A stretch of DNA of 64,000 nt from Malania oleifera (taxonomy: Eukaryota > Streptophyta > Magnoliopsida > Santalales > Ximeniaceae): NCBI RefSeq assembly GCF_029873635.1, contig NC_080422.1, positions 3,080,001 through 3,144,000 on the forward strand, written 5' to 3'. The notes beneath the pieces are model-generated. The model saw only the letters and a list, made by a program, of their open reading frames with translations. It did no database searches and was not told where the DNA came from. This document shows positions 24,448-39,300 of the stretch, in pieces (position 1 is the stretch's first letter; each line of letters opens with the position of its first letter). A program made the position numbers and the translations under genes.

Positions 24448-27400
24448 ATGGATTCAAGAAGCCAAACAAGGAGCGTGTCTGGAATGATCGATGAAGAAGA
24501 AATGATATGTGAGTACGCCAACATGATCACCTCCAAGGGTTTGTTCATGGGAGATGATCCTCTTCGTTACTCCTCCCCTGTTCTCATGGCACAGATTGTT
24601 CTCATTCTCTTTTCCACCAGATGTGTCTATGCCCTGTTGAGACCTCTTGGCCAAAGCCCAATCATTACAAATGTCATAGTGAGCTCTCCCTTCATCTCTA
24701 ATTTTAACAATTTCCATTTCAACATCTTAAATTTTTCATTAGTAATTCTCTGAAGAATCTTCATATAAAATTTTGCTTAATTTCTTGTAGATCTCTCTTT
24801 TCAAAAGGGAATTTTGAAAAAAAAAAAAACTGATTTTAAGAATTGAAACATTGAATAAAATGCAGGGGTGGAATCATGGTTCTTTGATCATGCTTGGGTT
24901 GTCCCAGTTAAAGATGAAATTTCGCCCATATAATCTATTATGAAGAAACTCCAAGTTAACATTTTGAAAAAACAATTCCACTCTTATAATTTAGGAAAAC
25001 AGAAAACTATAACAAGAATTTTTCACCCAAGAAAATTTGTATAATCTGTCCTTCAACTATCCTCAAATTCTTGAATCAACCGGTTAACAAAATGATTCCC
25101 ACATTTCACTTGAAAATTCTATTTCTGCTGTGGTAGAAATAGAGTGCTGAATTGAGGATATTCGTGTGTTATTTCATCTGCAATAATACACACGCACATT
25201 AATTAAAATGAAGAAGAAAACCTTTATTTTTACCTAGATACTGATAGTTAATAACGGGTTCAGTTTCCACCAGGCTGGTATAATCCTGGGTCAGTCAGTT
25301 CTAGCAAGGAACAGCTCCTACTCGAGCAAGTTGTTCCCTCCAGGAGGCACACTTGCGCTTGAAACATTTGGACATTTTGGGAACATGATCCACTTGTTTG
25401 TGCTGGGAGTTCGGCTTGATGCGAGCCTTTTGAAGAGGATTGGAAGAAAACCGATGATCATAGCTCTCTCTGGCAATGCACTCCCTGTAGCACTTGGTTT
25501 TCTGACCTTCCTGATCACGACGCCCACAACCAACATGAGCAGGCAACTGATTTTTGGACTTCATTTTACACTGATGAGGAACTCTGTCACCCACTTCATC
25601 TGCACCACCGGCGTCCTCGCCGATCTTGACATTCTCAACTCGGAGATCGGCCGCCTGGCCTCTTTCACTTCCCTCATCAGCGACGCAAGTAGTTGGTTCG
25701 TGGTTGAATTATTGCCCAAATTCATGTTTTCACTTTCTTTGTCCACAGTCGCACCACTTATGCCCATTCTGGTTTTGCTGGCGTACTACGGCTTCATTTT
25801 CTGCATTCTTAGACCTCTGGCGGTATGGATGGTGAGGTGCACTCCTGAAGGAAAACCCATGAAGGGGCAACACTTTTTTGCAATTCTTATAATGGTTTTG
25901 GTAGTGGGGTTCTCTGGGGACTACATTGGGCAGCATTGTGGATTTACAGCTTTTGTCTTTGGCATGTCTTTACCCTCTGGGCCGCCATTGAGCTCGACTT
26001 TGGTGGAGAAGCTTAGCACCGTTGCTTCCGGGCTGCTGCTTCCCATTTTTTGTGCCAGCAGTGGGATGAGGACTGATGTTTCGGCACTGGAAACAGGGAC
26101 ATGGGTGTTAACAGAGATGCCCATTTTTATGGGATATTTGGGAAAGTTTGCAGGCACCATTTTGTCAATGCTTTATCTTGATTTTCCGCTTTGGGATGCT
26201 TTGTCTCTGGCTTTGATCATGTGCTGCAAAGGAATTGTGGAGATTGCTATGTATATGGCCTTGTTGGATTGCAAGGTGATGCAAACAGTCTCTCCCTCCC
26301 TCTTCCTTTTTTATCAGAAAATTAAGTTTTATGTATGATTCAAGACAGTCTGGATCCAAACCATGAGAGTATCAGATTTTAAAACACTTGCAATCACTAA
26401 TCAATTTGCGAGGTGAATTTCTTCTATTCGAGTGTGAATAACTTTGACCTCCCTATAGTTTACCTCAAAGATTTTGTAGAATCTCTTAATGAGATTCCAA
26501 GGCTTTCCTTCCTTCCTGGATACCCATGTACTTGCAACAATGGAGTCACTCTCTGTCGATAGCTTCCTCAAACATACGACATATATATATATATATATAT
26601 ATTTATGTACTTGTATATGATATTTTGGAAAATTAAATCCTGCTTTCAAACAAAAAAACATTTGTCCAAGCCTAGGTTTATTTACAAGTTAGATACTGCG
26701 AGTTCAAATTTTTTAGCATGGACACACCGTGTAGGCCAAAAATGAAGTCTTTGATGTTCATGTTATAATAGGTTTTTTTGTTTATCTACAGCTTGTAACG
26801 AACCAAACGTTTGCCCTTCTAGTGATCAGCATGGTGACTATAACTGGGATTTGCACACTCGTAGTGAGTTACCTTTATGATCCTTCACACAAATACATAA
26901 CACAAAAGGGAGGGACCAGTCTACCCTACCGGAAAATGATGGATCTCCGCTTACTGGTTTGCATCCACAGTGAGGAAAACGTACCCCCGATCATCAACTT
27001 CCTTGAGGCCTCCAATCCCACAAGAACCAGCCCCATATCCATATTGGTCCTCCAGCTAAAAGACCTGGAAGGCAGGGCAACCGCCACTCTTACACCTGTT
27101 GGGCATAAAAACAAGTGTTCATCCCAGCTCACGCGCTCTGAGCGCATCGCCAAGGCCTTCAATAACTTGGAACAGACCAGCCGTGGCTGCATCATGTTGC
27201 AGCACTTTGTTGGTGTTGCGCCATATGCGAGCATGCACGACGACATATGCACCCTCGCAGTCGACAAGAGAACAAGCATTGTGATCATCCCATACCACAA
27301 GCACTGGGGCATTGATGGGACTGTGGAGACCGTCTTCCCCTCCATTAAGATTGTCAATGAAAATGTCATCAACAAGGCTCCTTGTTCTGTGGGAATCCTC

Positions 27401-27880
27401 ATCGACCGAAGCCAGAAAGGTGGGAATCAGCCTGTTTTTGCTGCAGGCTCATCATTGTACCGCATTGTCATGATCTTCCTTGGCGGTGCTGATGATCGGG
27501 AGGCACTCGAATATAGCCAACGCATGGCTGGACATCCTAACGTGTACCTCACTGTGGTTTGGGTTAAATCTCAAGTTTTAAACAATGAGAAGGAGATGTA
27601 CCTTGACAGTGAAATGATGCATAACTTGAGGGCTGATACGATAAGCAAGGAGAGGATTGTTTACGAGGAAGAGATTGTGACAGATGGGGTTGGAACGACA
27701 CGGGTAGTTCGATCAATGGAGACGACTTGCGATCTATTCATAGTGGGAAGACGACACGATCCACTGTGTCATGCTACACAAGGCCTAACAGAGTGGAATG
27801 AGTGCCCAGAGCTGGGGACAGTAGGAGACATGTTAACCTCATCAGAGTTTCAGTTTTCAGTACTGGTAATTCAACATTGA
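24448..27880 (+). CDS. CHX-type cation/H+ antiporter (CHX15-like), 773 aa
   Basis: Three exons: 24448-24678, 25274-26275 and 26792-27880, all joins GT-AG and in phase 0 (77 + 334 + 362 residues). Plant CHX proteins are monovalent cation/proton antiporters of endomembranes or plasma membrane that act in K+ and pH homeostasis. The N-terminal 400 or so residues are a hydrophobic Na+/H+-exchanger domain; visible landmarks are NSEIGRL, an ISDASSW block with Asp near residue 214, a GDYIG block with Asp near 293, FVFGMSLPSGP, LLLPIFCASSGMRTD and CCKGIVE with Lys near 396. The remainder is the soluble C-terminal domain with LRLLVCIHSEENVP and a STIVIIPYHK-like block (here SIVIIPYHKHW). Length is slightly below the usual 780-830. 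The start is the first in-frame ATG and precedes the MITSKGLFMGDDP block typical of CHX N-termini. No break was found, so it appears functional; the exact CHX subgroup is uncertain. Confidence 0.88.
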
Positions 27881-30368
27881 CTGTATCTAGAAGATGGGCT
27901 GTAAGATCTTTGTTCTGACTGTAGGCATATACTCATTTAGTGGTGTTTTGATGTACAGGCTTTGTTTTTTTTTTGGCAGCTGGGCAGCTTATTTTTGTAC
28001 TGCTTGAATATTTAGTTCAGTAATGAAACCAAACTCCATTTTTTTCTGGGTGAAATTGGAAAAGAGAAGGAGCAAAAAAGAGAGCCACATTGTCATACGT
28101 CACAAGTTAAGCTTGTTTAGGACATTATGTTTGCCTGTAACCGTTTGTCTTGTGTGTTTGGAATGAGTTTCCATCATGTAAATACTAGTGTAGGATTATT
28201 TTCCGTTAGTAGTGTCTTTGTATGCCAAATAAGGCAATATAACTCCTCGGTCACTTTGATGTTTCCTAATGCTAGAGTGGGAATGGCCTAGAAAGCTCTT
28301 TAGCGGAGGGTGAATGTTCATCAGTCATTGTAAAACTCACTAGCTTTTGTCAACGTGTTTAGCCTACTTGCCTCCCTCGCTGAGCACACAATGTCAACGG
28401 AGGTATTGTTAATGAATTACATTTGCTTCAATGTTTACTGCTTGCTTGCCACGGCTTTCGTGAATTGATTATTGTTTCCGCTGCTATTTGAATGAATGCT
28501 AATAAAAGTGTTTCGTGGATGAACGTTGGTAAACGATAGGTTGGCTAGTTAAGCAAGAGTGCTTTAGCTAGCGCCACACGACCCTTCACAAGGGTGTGAA
28601 AATAGTCGGACCGTGACACCATACAATATGCATTGGGGCATATTACGCAACAAGTGCATTAACAAGAAACTAAACTTTCTTTACTTAATTGTGTATTCAA
28701 TACATGGTGCAAAAATTGTAAAACATATCTCCTGATATATTCAAGAGCAGAAAGCCCATCCCATTTTAGTGGTGAGATTTGAGAGGTAATGAACTCAAGC
28801 AAAGGCTGTGGCTGATGAATCCAAATAATGAAATTATCCCTCATCAGTGCGCTTCCTGGATTCTTTGGGTGCTTTTTTGCAAAGAAACTTGAAGTGGTAG
28901 AGTGTTTTCAAAATAAAAATTTGGGTGGGGGTATTTTTCAAAAAATTAAAAAAGAAGCCATGGGCATTTTGGATGAATTTGGAAACAAAGTAATATTACT
29001 TTTTTAATTAGGTCATTCCTTTAATGCCTTTTCTTAATCCATTGAACAAGGTGGTGTCAAAGGCTTTTTTTGAAAGTAATACTTAGGCTAATGATTTTTT
29101 TGAAATTAAAAAAGCATATACTTCATGTAATTTAACAAATGGGGCGGCATTTAATATCTCGAACATCATATGATAAGACTAATAGCATATTCTTTGTTAG
29201 CACATAATAATGGTTGGGCAACATCATTATAGGAGTTTTCTAATCACAATTGTATCAAAATTGATCAATGAAACTCCAGCGTAATATAAAGCTATCTGAG
29301 GCATTAATTGCTCAAGCGTTGTATTTAAATTTAGTAAATATGATATAAAATTATATTAATTTTCTTATAAATATGCACAAATGTAAATAGAAGGCCGAGG
29401 TACATGGTCCCAAACATTACATCAAATGCATTTTCACTAAACTCCCTCACAAAACCTCTGTATAGCCGGTGGATCACATTTTCACATGAGTTGGAATGTG
29501 TTTTGAGGATTGAGGGTGAGTCAGTTGAAATTTACGTAAATCCAAACAAAACATAATACAATGTTATAACCAATTTCATTCAAACTCATACAAATCTGAA
29601 AATCCAAAATGACTCCCAGGATTGCAGCACTCGTTCTCTGCTTCATTGTGAACTCATTTTCCGAATGCTTGATTTCAGGAATGCAAGACGGTCTTCGAAG
29701 GTAGCTCTCCTGGTTCGTTTCTTTTGTTGTTTCCAAAGAAAAAGATGGCCCCAGTTTCCATGCAAAATAAAAATAAAGTTAACCCACATTGGAGCAACCT
29801 AACATTCAAATTCTGACAAGACTCTAAACATTACATTTATACAATTTGGTAGCATTTTGGGTTTTGGCTCACATTACAAACTACAAATGTAACAAAAAAA
29901 ATTTGAGTGACAAGGGAAGAAAAACCTCCCATAGAGGGGAAGGGGGTCAAGAAGATGCACCAAGATCAACTGGCTTGAGCTCAAATGGCATAAGGCCCCT
30001 TGCTGATCTTATCACTTTATTTCGGTACATCAGTGATACCTTTGATCCAATGCTTCTAGAGATGTACCTAGACCCAAGCCCTATGGTAGTCGTAATTTTT
30101 TACATGGAACACCTGCGTATGTCGTCAAAAGTAGCCTGATCTGAAGGGGCAGCCTCCCAGAGAGATCGCATGCAAGTGCTTTCTCATGAGAAAGAAATAC
30201 AAGCAACAATGATAAAATTTATCAAACCGGAATCCTTTGTCACTGAAATACTAATCGGCGCGAATCGGACAAGAGCGGAACCTTCTACCTTGGCAGCACC
30301 AACAATGTGGAGAACAACCAGAATCACATGATTATTGATCAAGTTATAAACACAGAGTTGGTGGTTAA
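27881..30368. other. Intergenic region between convergent CHX and MTA genes
   Basis: The genes meet tail to tail across about 2.5 kb. The first part (to about 28200) is probably the CHX 3' UTR, with T-rich sequence near 27965 and aataaag-like signals nearby. At about 28500-28620 a gcgccacacgacc and ggaccgtgaca block looks like the end of a decayed gypsy-type LTR, without clear limits. The last 500 bp before 30368 are not repetitive and could be the MTA 3' UTR, read on the minus strand. No coding region is convincing. Confidence 0.4.
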
Positions 30369-33300
30369 TTAGCCAGTGATCTCAACATCTGGGGCGATTG
30401 GCTTCTCTTCAGAGGCATAGGTTGTCTCTTGAACTGTGGGCTCTGCAAACTGCATTCCTGCAGTTTTTGACTCCATTCCCATGAACGAATTCCTCATCTG
30501 AGCAGCATTGGAGTCTGCTTCCATAGCAGATGTCCTGGGAGGGGACGGGGGTTGCACTTCCACGTCTGGGTAAGCAGCCTTGAACCTAGCACGTAGCCCT
30601 TCATCCACTAATCGTACTCCTTGCAATTGATTACCAAGTGACAACCACCTGATAGACCAATGAATGGAGAAAATCGAGAATCTTGCATTATTACACAAAA
30701 TAAGCAGAAGCCATAATGAAAAACAGAGGCAACAAAAAAAAATCAAACAGAAAATGCAGGGGACAATTATTCAGGGATGAAAGGAAATCTATGGAGTTTG
30801 ATTTGCTAGAAACAAATTCGATTTTTAAAAGTGGTGTCATGTCTCATAGGCACATGGTTAATACCATGCAATACCCGAACTGAAAAATATTCAGCTTCTT
30901 TGCAAACATTTTTTTTTTTTTTTGTAAATGTGGGCAGCACCTCCTATCTTTATTAGAAAACCCCTCACTTATGGTGGAGGAATACTGTGGTTCCAACTGA
31001 CTTAAACAATTTATTTCAAAACCAATAAACCAAAGACCAACAACCAAACAAACAAATAAGAACTAGAAAACTATAAGTGGAAAACTAACAAAACTCCAGA
31101 AAATCTCGAGAAATAAATCATCCACTACAGCCTTCACAAACACCAGCACAAAGCATCACGAGCGCAAGGAAGGAAATCCCAACAAATCCAATCGAATCAT
31201 TCCCCTGACTTGCTGTGGAAGATCATCTTGGCAACTATATATGATCGAGATATACCAGATTCACCCTGTTTGGCAAAGAAATCTGCACTTTAATTCACCT
31301 CTCTGTACACATGTTCCACTTTGTAATGTATGCCTCTCAATGCTAACACAAGCTCTTCCCTCAACACTTCCTAGAATTAATCCACTAAACCAACAAAGCA
31401 GAGTCACAGGCAATCTCCACTTGATCAAACCCGAGATCTTTGCACAGATTAATCCTTATAATAAACGATTTCAATTCAGCCATATTATTGGTTCTATAAC
31501 CCAGTAATGAGGAAAAAGCTACTTTAAATAATCTTTTTTCATCTCTTATCATGCCTCTACCACCACAATTACCTAAGTTACCTCTATAGCTTCCATCCAC
31601 ATTCAACTTAACCCAACCTATCTCAAGTTTACACCATCTGACTACACGAGGAACACGAACTCTCAAATTTTTTACTTGAATATCCAAAGCACAAAGGACT
31701 GCAATATCTGTGCAAGAAGCAAGTGCACATCTAGATAATTTGTCTGAAATGGATCTCATCCAATATTTAATATCAAGCCACACAATTCTCACCGAATCAT
31801 GAATTGATTCCATCCTAACTCTACATCGATGAGTCCAAAGTCTCCAAATGATGAGACTAGGTATAAGACCTACCAAAATGCCTAACTCTGAGGCCCGTTT
31901 TGCACAACTAAACCAGAAATTAACTCTGGCTTTCCTTGTATTCGTTGCCACACAACTAACACCCAACGCCAATGCTGCTTGTTTCCAAACCTCATGAGCA
32001 AAAGAAACATGGTCTAGAGATTCAATCTTGGCATTTGAACAACAATCACACCAAGAGGTCATCTGAACACCAACTTCTTGAACACGAGTATCAACCGGAT
32101 GACAAGCGAACCAAGACTTCCACATACAAATTGACACCCGTTTTGGCAACATAGGATGCCAGATCCATTTTGAAACTAAAAAATTCCTCTTTACGCTCCC
32201 TTATAATTTCCCAAACACTTGCCGTGGTAAATTTCTTATCTGTTAAAGGTTCCCAAATTACTGTATCTGGACCCTCCTTGCAAGAAATAGCAGAATTCAT
32301 TACTTCCTCAACCTATTCTTCACCCAACAGATCTACTAATAAATCAACATTCCACCCATCTCTATCCCAACAATCTCGTGTTCGTAGCTTATGATTTCTG
32401 ATTTCCTGAACCTTAGCACAAAGGGGACTGGAGGCTAACCAACGATCAAACCAGAAAGAGGTCGACCCTTCTTTAATTTGAAGCCGAACATGCTCTAATA
32501 CTTCAGGTATCAAACGTGCAATCGATCTCCAAAATCTAGTTCCTTTATCTGGCTTCATTTCTCTCAAGAGGTGCCTATTATTCAAATACTTGGCTTTAAA
32601 GAATTGGGTCCACAGATTATTCATAGTTAACAATCTCTACACAAACTCCATATGCAATGATTTTTTTTCTTCCTCAAAATCCCTAATACCCAAACCACCC
32701 TCACAAACAGGCTTACATATTAGGTCAGGAACACCATTTCCTTTTCCTTTTATCATTTACTCCACTCCAAAAAAATATTCGATAATAGAGAATTTATCTT
32801 TGTGAAGACAATATTAGGAATGTCAATTACCGCCAATTGATGAACCGCCATTGATGATAATACATGTTTATTTAAAGTTAAGCGGGCCCTTTAAGATAAA
32901 AGCTTAAATTTTCAACCCGCTATCTTTTTCCTCAATTTAGCAACTAGAGGCTCTAAAATACGAGTCGTAAGACAACTCGATACCAAAGGAACACCCAAGT
33001 ATGTAGCAAGGAACCCTCCTTCCACAAAGCCAGTCATCCTTAACAAGGATCGCTTCCGAGCATAAGCAATTCTCTTTGACAAAAAGATACTTAACTTGTC
33101 TTTATTTATCATTTGACCAGACCAATCCTCATATTTCTTAAGAGTCTTGATAAGCATTCGAATGGAACTTCTCTTACCATTGGCAAAAATAAGAATGTCA
33201 TCCGCATAAGTAGGTGAGATACCAAAGGCGCCCCACGAGGATGATAGTAAGCCCCTATTTTATTCTCCATAAATTTTTTTTTTAAAAGCCGAGAAAGAAC

Positions 33301-36300
33301 TTCCTGCAAAATAATAAACAGATAAGGAGATAGAGGGTCTCCTTGGCGAAGCCCTCGAGAAGGTTTAAAGAAACATTTATAGGTGTCATTCATCATAATG
33401 GAGAACCAAGGAGAGGAAACACATTCCGCCACTAAACCACAGAATCTCTGGGAGAATCCAAAGTCTTTCATAACCAAGTTTAAAAAATCTCAATCGACCC
33501 TATCATATGCCTTTGCCATGTCAACTTTAATCATTACATTTCCACCATTAGACTTCTTATGCAGTGAATGAACCATTTCTTGTGTCAATGTAATATTTTC
33601 AAATATACTTCTACCGGGAATGAAAGTTCCCTGCTCCGGAGAAATCAATGAAGATAATAAACATGTCATCCTTGCAACAATAATTTTTGAAAAAATTTTG
33701 TAAATAACACTACAAAGACTAATAGGCCTGAACTTGTCAAAACTCTGGGGATTCTGAACTTTTGGGATTAGAACAATGTAAAATGCAGAATAAAATCTAA
33801 GAAGAGGAGACCCAGAAAAAAAAATCTCTAACTGCATCGACCACCTCTTCTTTTATAATATCCCAACAATCATAGAAAAAAGTCTAACCAAAACCATTCG
33901 GACCTAGGCTACTCTCAGGATAGAAAGAATAGCATCCCTTCCCTCCACCTCGGACGGTGCACGACAAAGAGCAAAATTCTCCTCTTTCGAAACCATAGGA
34001 GATATAATATCATCAAGGTAAGTTGTTCGATTGGGTCCTACATCTGTTAAGAAAGATTGAAAATACCTTACGGTACCCTCATGAACAGCCTCCATCGAAT
34101 CCAACATTTTTCCATTCGGAAGCTTCAATGAATGAATCATAGCCTTCTTCCTCTTTTGGTTCATAAATGCATGAAAGAACTTTGTATCATTATCCCCTGC
34201 CTCCAACCACTTCTTTTTAGCTTGCTGAGAAATACGAATCTCCCCCCTCTTTGTTCATGCTTCCAACTCGAGTTTAGTAAGGAATAAATCTTCCTCAATT
34301 TCTAGCAAATACCCTTCCTGAAGCTGAGCCTCTAGACCCTCCATATTTTCCTCCAATTTTTTAATGTCCTGATGCACATGTCCAAATACCTGCTTGTTCC
34401 AGTTTCGGATTGCAACTTTCGTATGCTTCAATTTAGCAGCAAATCTAACTAAACCCGTGCCAAGGAATTCCTCCCTCCAGGCTTCCTCCACCCAAGACTT
34501 AAAAGACTGATGAGTACTCCACATATTATGATACCTAAAGGGAGAAGGACTATACCAATGCAAATCTCTATAAAACCGAATAATCAAAGGGTTATGATCT
34601 GAAGTCCTCCTATTTCCATACTCAAAAAAAATATTTGGCAAAAATTGGAGAAGAGTCGAATTATAGAGGACCCTATCCAATTTTGCCCAACTCCAAGAAT
34701 GTCCACTGTGACCATTACACCAAGACATGTTGCTGCCAGAAACAACCAAATCCATAAGACCATAGTTGTCCAAGCAAGTATTAAATTCTTCCATAACCAA
34801 TAACAGCCTCATATGACCACCAATATGTTTCGAATCTGAACGGATGATATAAAAATCTCCCACCACTAACCAAGGGAAATCATCCCTCTTTACAAACTCC
34901 AAATCATTCCAAAGATCCCATCGATTTGTTTGACGACATTTAGCATAAACAAATGAAGCCAAGAACTTCTGATCCACAGAACTAAAAATACCCAAAATAA
35001 CTTGATCAGACATATGTTGTAACTCAAAGTGCACTCCCTCTTCCCAAAACATCCAAAGTTTACCCCCCATTGCCAAACACTATTTTAAATTCATGGCATT
35101 AACAATCTAGTCCGTGGACCATAGGACTGCACGGGAGACCTAGGCAGAGAAGTAATAATATAACCCCAGTTAATAGGTACCATGGGTAACGGTACCAGTA
35201 CAACACCTAGAAATCACAAGTTAAATAGCCCGTCCAAATACAAAGACAAAGCCCCACATGGAGTGTTCCATTTTTTTTTTTATGATAGTTATCATTGGAA
35301 AACTCGGTGCAATCATGATTCTGTTATTTCGTAATCTTAATCAGGTTTAAAGGTGTTAATGCAAGAACTCCAAGGCTATACACAGGCCTTTGTGAATCCT
35401 TAGTCAGTAGCAGTCACATGCCAGCACTTTCAACTTTCAGTATATCAAAATAAAAAATGTAACTGTAACTCTAAGAAAGCATACCCTGCATGTGTGTTAT
35501 GCATACGAGCAAACAATTCCAGCTTCCTGGTCCTTGGACTTATCCTTTCCAGCATGGGGTACATCTACAAGAACACATAAAAGTTAAGTCTGCAAATGCA
35601 AAGCTAGGCCAATGTTATTCACAACAGCACTCTCCGTGCAACACAAACCGCTAATAATCATTGCAGCAGCACGTAGCAAAAGAAGCAGAAGTTACATAAC
35701 AGCTGCGAGTGTAATGGTTTGTGATCCTTTTTTTTTTTCATTTTTATACAAGTGCACACAACCTTGTCTATATTGGTGTATGTGCATGTTTGCCATAACA
35801 GCTTAACCCTCATTTCAAAAAATAATTAAAAAAATTTTTAAAGTATTTTGGATCCTTTGGATGAATTTACTAATATTGTTTAATAAGAGTAAAAAAATTT
35901 TGCTATTGATAAGGAAACAAAATAATAATTTGCTCTTCCATTAATCATATGGGTGATAATAAATAAATGAAAATAGGTTAGCTTAGAATATGATATACTC
36001 CATTTATCTACTAGGCACATAAAACATACAATAAATTAAACAAGTTCTATTATTTTATTCCCGGAGTATTCATGGAAAGATTTCAGGAGCTTCTATTAAA
36101 ATTCAAGTGTTACACATAAGAAATTCTTGGCCCAATAGTAAGAAACAATTCTACCATACCAACTCATCAAGGTTTAAGATAGTAGGGCCCCAAATTGAGC
36201 TAGTAATCCCTTATATGCCAGGAACACAAGCTACTGATGATGAGCAGACAAATTGGCTTTTGAATGTTGTGGAGGAGGGGGGAGGGGGATGGGCTTCATG

Positions 36301-39300
36301 GGAGTGGGCTTAATAAGCAAATACCAACAGTAAGGGGAAATGGACCATAAATCAGTAGAAGGGAGTTGGACTGCCAAATGGGCTTGTAGGAAATGTCAAT
36401 GTGGCGGTAAATAACAGGGGTGGGCTGACATGTGATTGGGTTATGAGGTTTAAGCCCAATTGCCTTGAGCCTTTAACTGGGATTCAGGTTTGAAGATTCA
36501 GAGGATAAGGATCAGGGAGCCTGACGATGGCACTGTTGGAATTCATAGAGTGGATGAGCGACCATGGCTAAGGCTTTGGAGGCCAAGGCAATACTGTTAA
36601 TTGAAGATTTGACATTTATTGAGGGATCCACTCTAGCAAAATTAAGTCAATTTACTGGAAAGCCAGAGGAGGATGTTCAACAGAGGAATAGTCCAGACTC
36701 CAGAGGGAAGTTGAGATGATGATGCTGGGGGTTTCAAAGTTCCAGCACCTATCAACCCTATTGAGGGTTTTTCTATGGCAAAGGAATATGTAGGAGAGTT
36801 GACTGAGGACAGCACAATTCTAAATTAAGGCAATGACAATGGGGGATAGTGGGCCTGACTCTGACATCTGAGTTGTTTGAAGATGGGGACAAGGATTTTG
36901 AGGATGAGTGAGTCAGAGAGAGGCTTATTGTTGGATCTGTTGGAGGAAGTTAATGACTCCAGTGACGAGTTCGAGCCTCAGGAAAAGATGAATGAAGCTT
37001 CCATTTCAGGCTCTGTGGATTTCAGGGATTGTTTTATATTTGATTCGCAGGAGATTGGAACTTTGGACCAAAGGAGTCGCAGGTTGGTGTTTTTCATTTG
37101 AAGGGACTTTTTAGTCTGACTGTTATCCCATACAAGGAAGAGTGGAAGACTCATACTATACAGGGAATGCTGCTAACTCTGATAGTGTCATGGGAGATCC
37201 TCATATTACTTCTATTCTATAAGACAGATCAGGGGTCTTCTAAGCCATCGAAAGGTATTCTCTCATTCCAGGTAGTGGGCCTAACTTATTGAATATAGCT
37301 TTTGAAAGGTGTTCTTCTCCTCCCTCATAACTCCTTCCATTGCAGAGCTCTTCTCCTCACCAATTAATCTTTTTTATCTTATTGAATGACTTTGAGAATA
37401 ATTTAATCCGACATGTGTACACTTTTGGAAGGATAATTGGGGTCAGGAATTCTGCTCTGTTATGTTCCTTCGCTCATTTGTACCATCTTTCTTCTGTCCA
37501 TAACGATGTTATTTCTTCCTTTCAAATTCGAAACGGTGACTCCTTTTATTGGGATTATCATTTTAGAAGAAATTTCTATGAGTCTCTAACAGGAGTGCTG
37601 CTAGGATGTGCCAACGTGGTTTTGGATTCTTTATGTGCCTATTCATAATCCTTTTTTTCCTCACCTTGTCAAGCCTAATCTGTCTTTCCCTCTTCATTGG
37701 CACATATGAGAAGGCTAAAGTCCCTTGTAAGATAAAGGTAATTGTTTGGTTGGGAGCCGTTAATAGAGTTAATCCGTTACAGAGGATGAGACCTTCTAAG
37801 GCATTGTCTCCACATATGTCTGCAGATCCTTTATGCAGTCCTGCAACACAGGAGATCTTGTCTCAATACAATAATAACAAATTTTGCAGATAGAATCTGA
37901 TAGCCTACCTGTTTAATTTCATGTAGTTTAAATCTTAAATCTTGATCTCTTGTTTCTAATCTTCAGAACGAACTTATTCTTTTTCTGTTCTGTCTTCAGA
38001 ACTTCCCCACTCTTTTTCCATTCTGTCCTTTACTCCCTGGTTTTGTCCAACAGGTTCCTCTTCTTCTCTCTTCTTCCTTCTTCTCTTGTTTTCTCTCTGT
38101 CTCTCCCTCTATTCCCTATATGTTTCTGTCTGTTCCTGTCCTACATTGGATCATAGTAGATTTTAAAAAAGGGAAATTTTAAATTTTAAAGAACGCCTAA
38201 AAAAAATTCTTTAAAGGAATGTGATTCCTCTTTCTTCAAAGAACACATCCTCAAGTGTTGCAGTGTCTGCAACTGCAAAATTTTCAGCAGCTATTCCAGT
38301 TTCTTGATTTCTCTTGATGTTTCATCGATGTTCTTGTATGAGTTTTTGCTTGGTTTCAGCCGTCACTCCCCATAGTAGCAAAGAAACTTGACATCTTAGA
38401 CTCCACCCGCCGCCTTCCATTCTCCTCCCTCTCTCTCCATCGTTCTGATGTTCTTCAAGGTGGTTGATTTTACAAGTTTATTTGTCATATTGTGCGGAAC
38501 TTCTCTCTCCCTTCTCTTCTTTTCTTCGTCATCCAACTTGTCTATTCTGAAATCTTGACTTACACACACACTCCCACTTCCTGAATTTTATTTTCTTGGA
38601 AGTGAAGAAACCAAATCCTCAATTCATTTTTTTTTTTTTTTTGCACTTATATTTTCGTCTCTCTAGAAGCACAAAATTTAGAGTTCTTCCAAAAGAGTGA
38701 TTCAAAAGAATTTTGACTGAAAATACACAAGATTGCACATTTTTGCTTAAGATCGTGTTGAAAAAAGAACACCTAACTTTGATCAAGGTTATATAGGAGG
38801 GGGCATGAGTTTAATGAGAGGTTATGTCAGCACCATATACTACTCAACTTCAATCTTGAATTCAGATTGAAGGAATTCTTGCAATCCCTCATTGCTTCAA
38901 TATTCTTCAATTTGATTTTCGTTAGCAGCATCAAAATTCTGGCGCAAAGGGTACTTAATGTAGTATTTTTAGTCGGTTGTCATTACCTTTTAGTTTCAGC
39001 AACCGGTGAAATCTTCTCCTCTCTTGTTATTTCTTTTCTTATCACAACAACAACAACAAAACCAAGCCTTAGTCCCACTAAGTGGGGTCGGCTATATGAA
39101 TCCTTTCTGTCAATTTATGCGATCATGGACCATTTCTTTTGATAGATTCAAGGATATTAAATTCTTACTCACTATCTCCTCCCAAGTTATTTTAAGCCTA
39201 CCCCTACCCCTTCTACTGCCCCCCACAGTAACTAAGTCACTCTTCCTCACAAGTGCAAGTGTCCCTACCATCTGAGTCGTCCCTCCCTTATCTTATTCTC

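Noticed and set aside
26926-27402. Minus-strand open frame of 158 codons in CHX exon 3
   Set aside because: It is antisense to the clearly recognisable CHX C-terminal domain and shows no family features.
28659-28844. Minus-strand 61-codon frame in the CHX-MTA gap
   Set aside because: Short, no recognisable motif, in AT-rich non-genic sequence.
34255-35076. Minus-strand 273-codon frame as a host endonuclease gene
   Set aside because: Its SDHNP block and the RT, zinc-binding and RNase H parts that follow identify it as the endonuclease of an L1 LINE.
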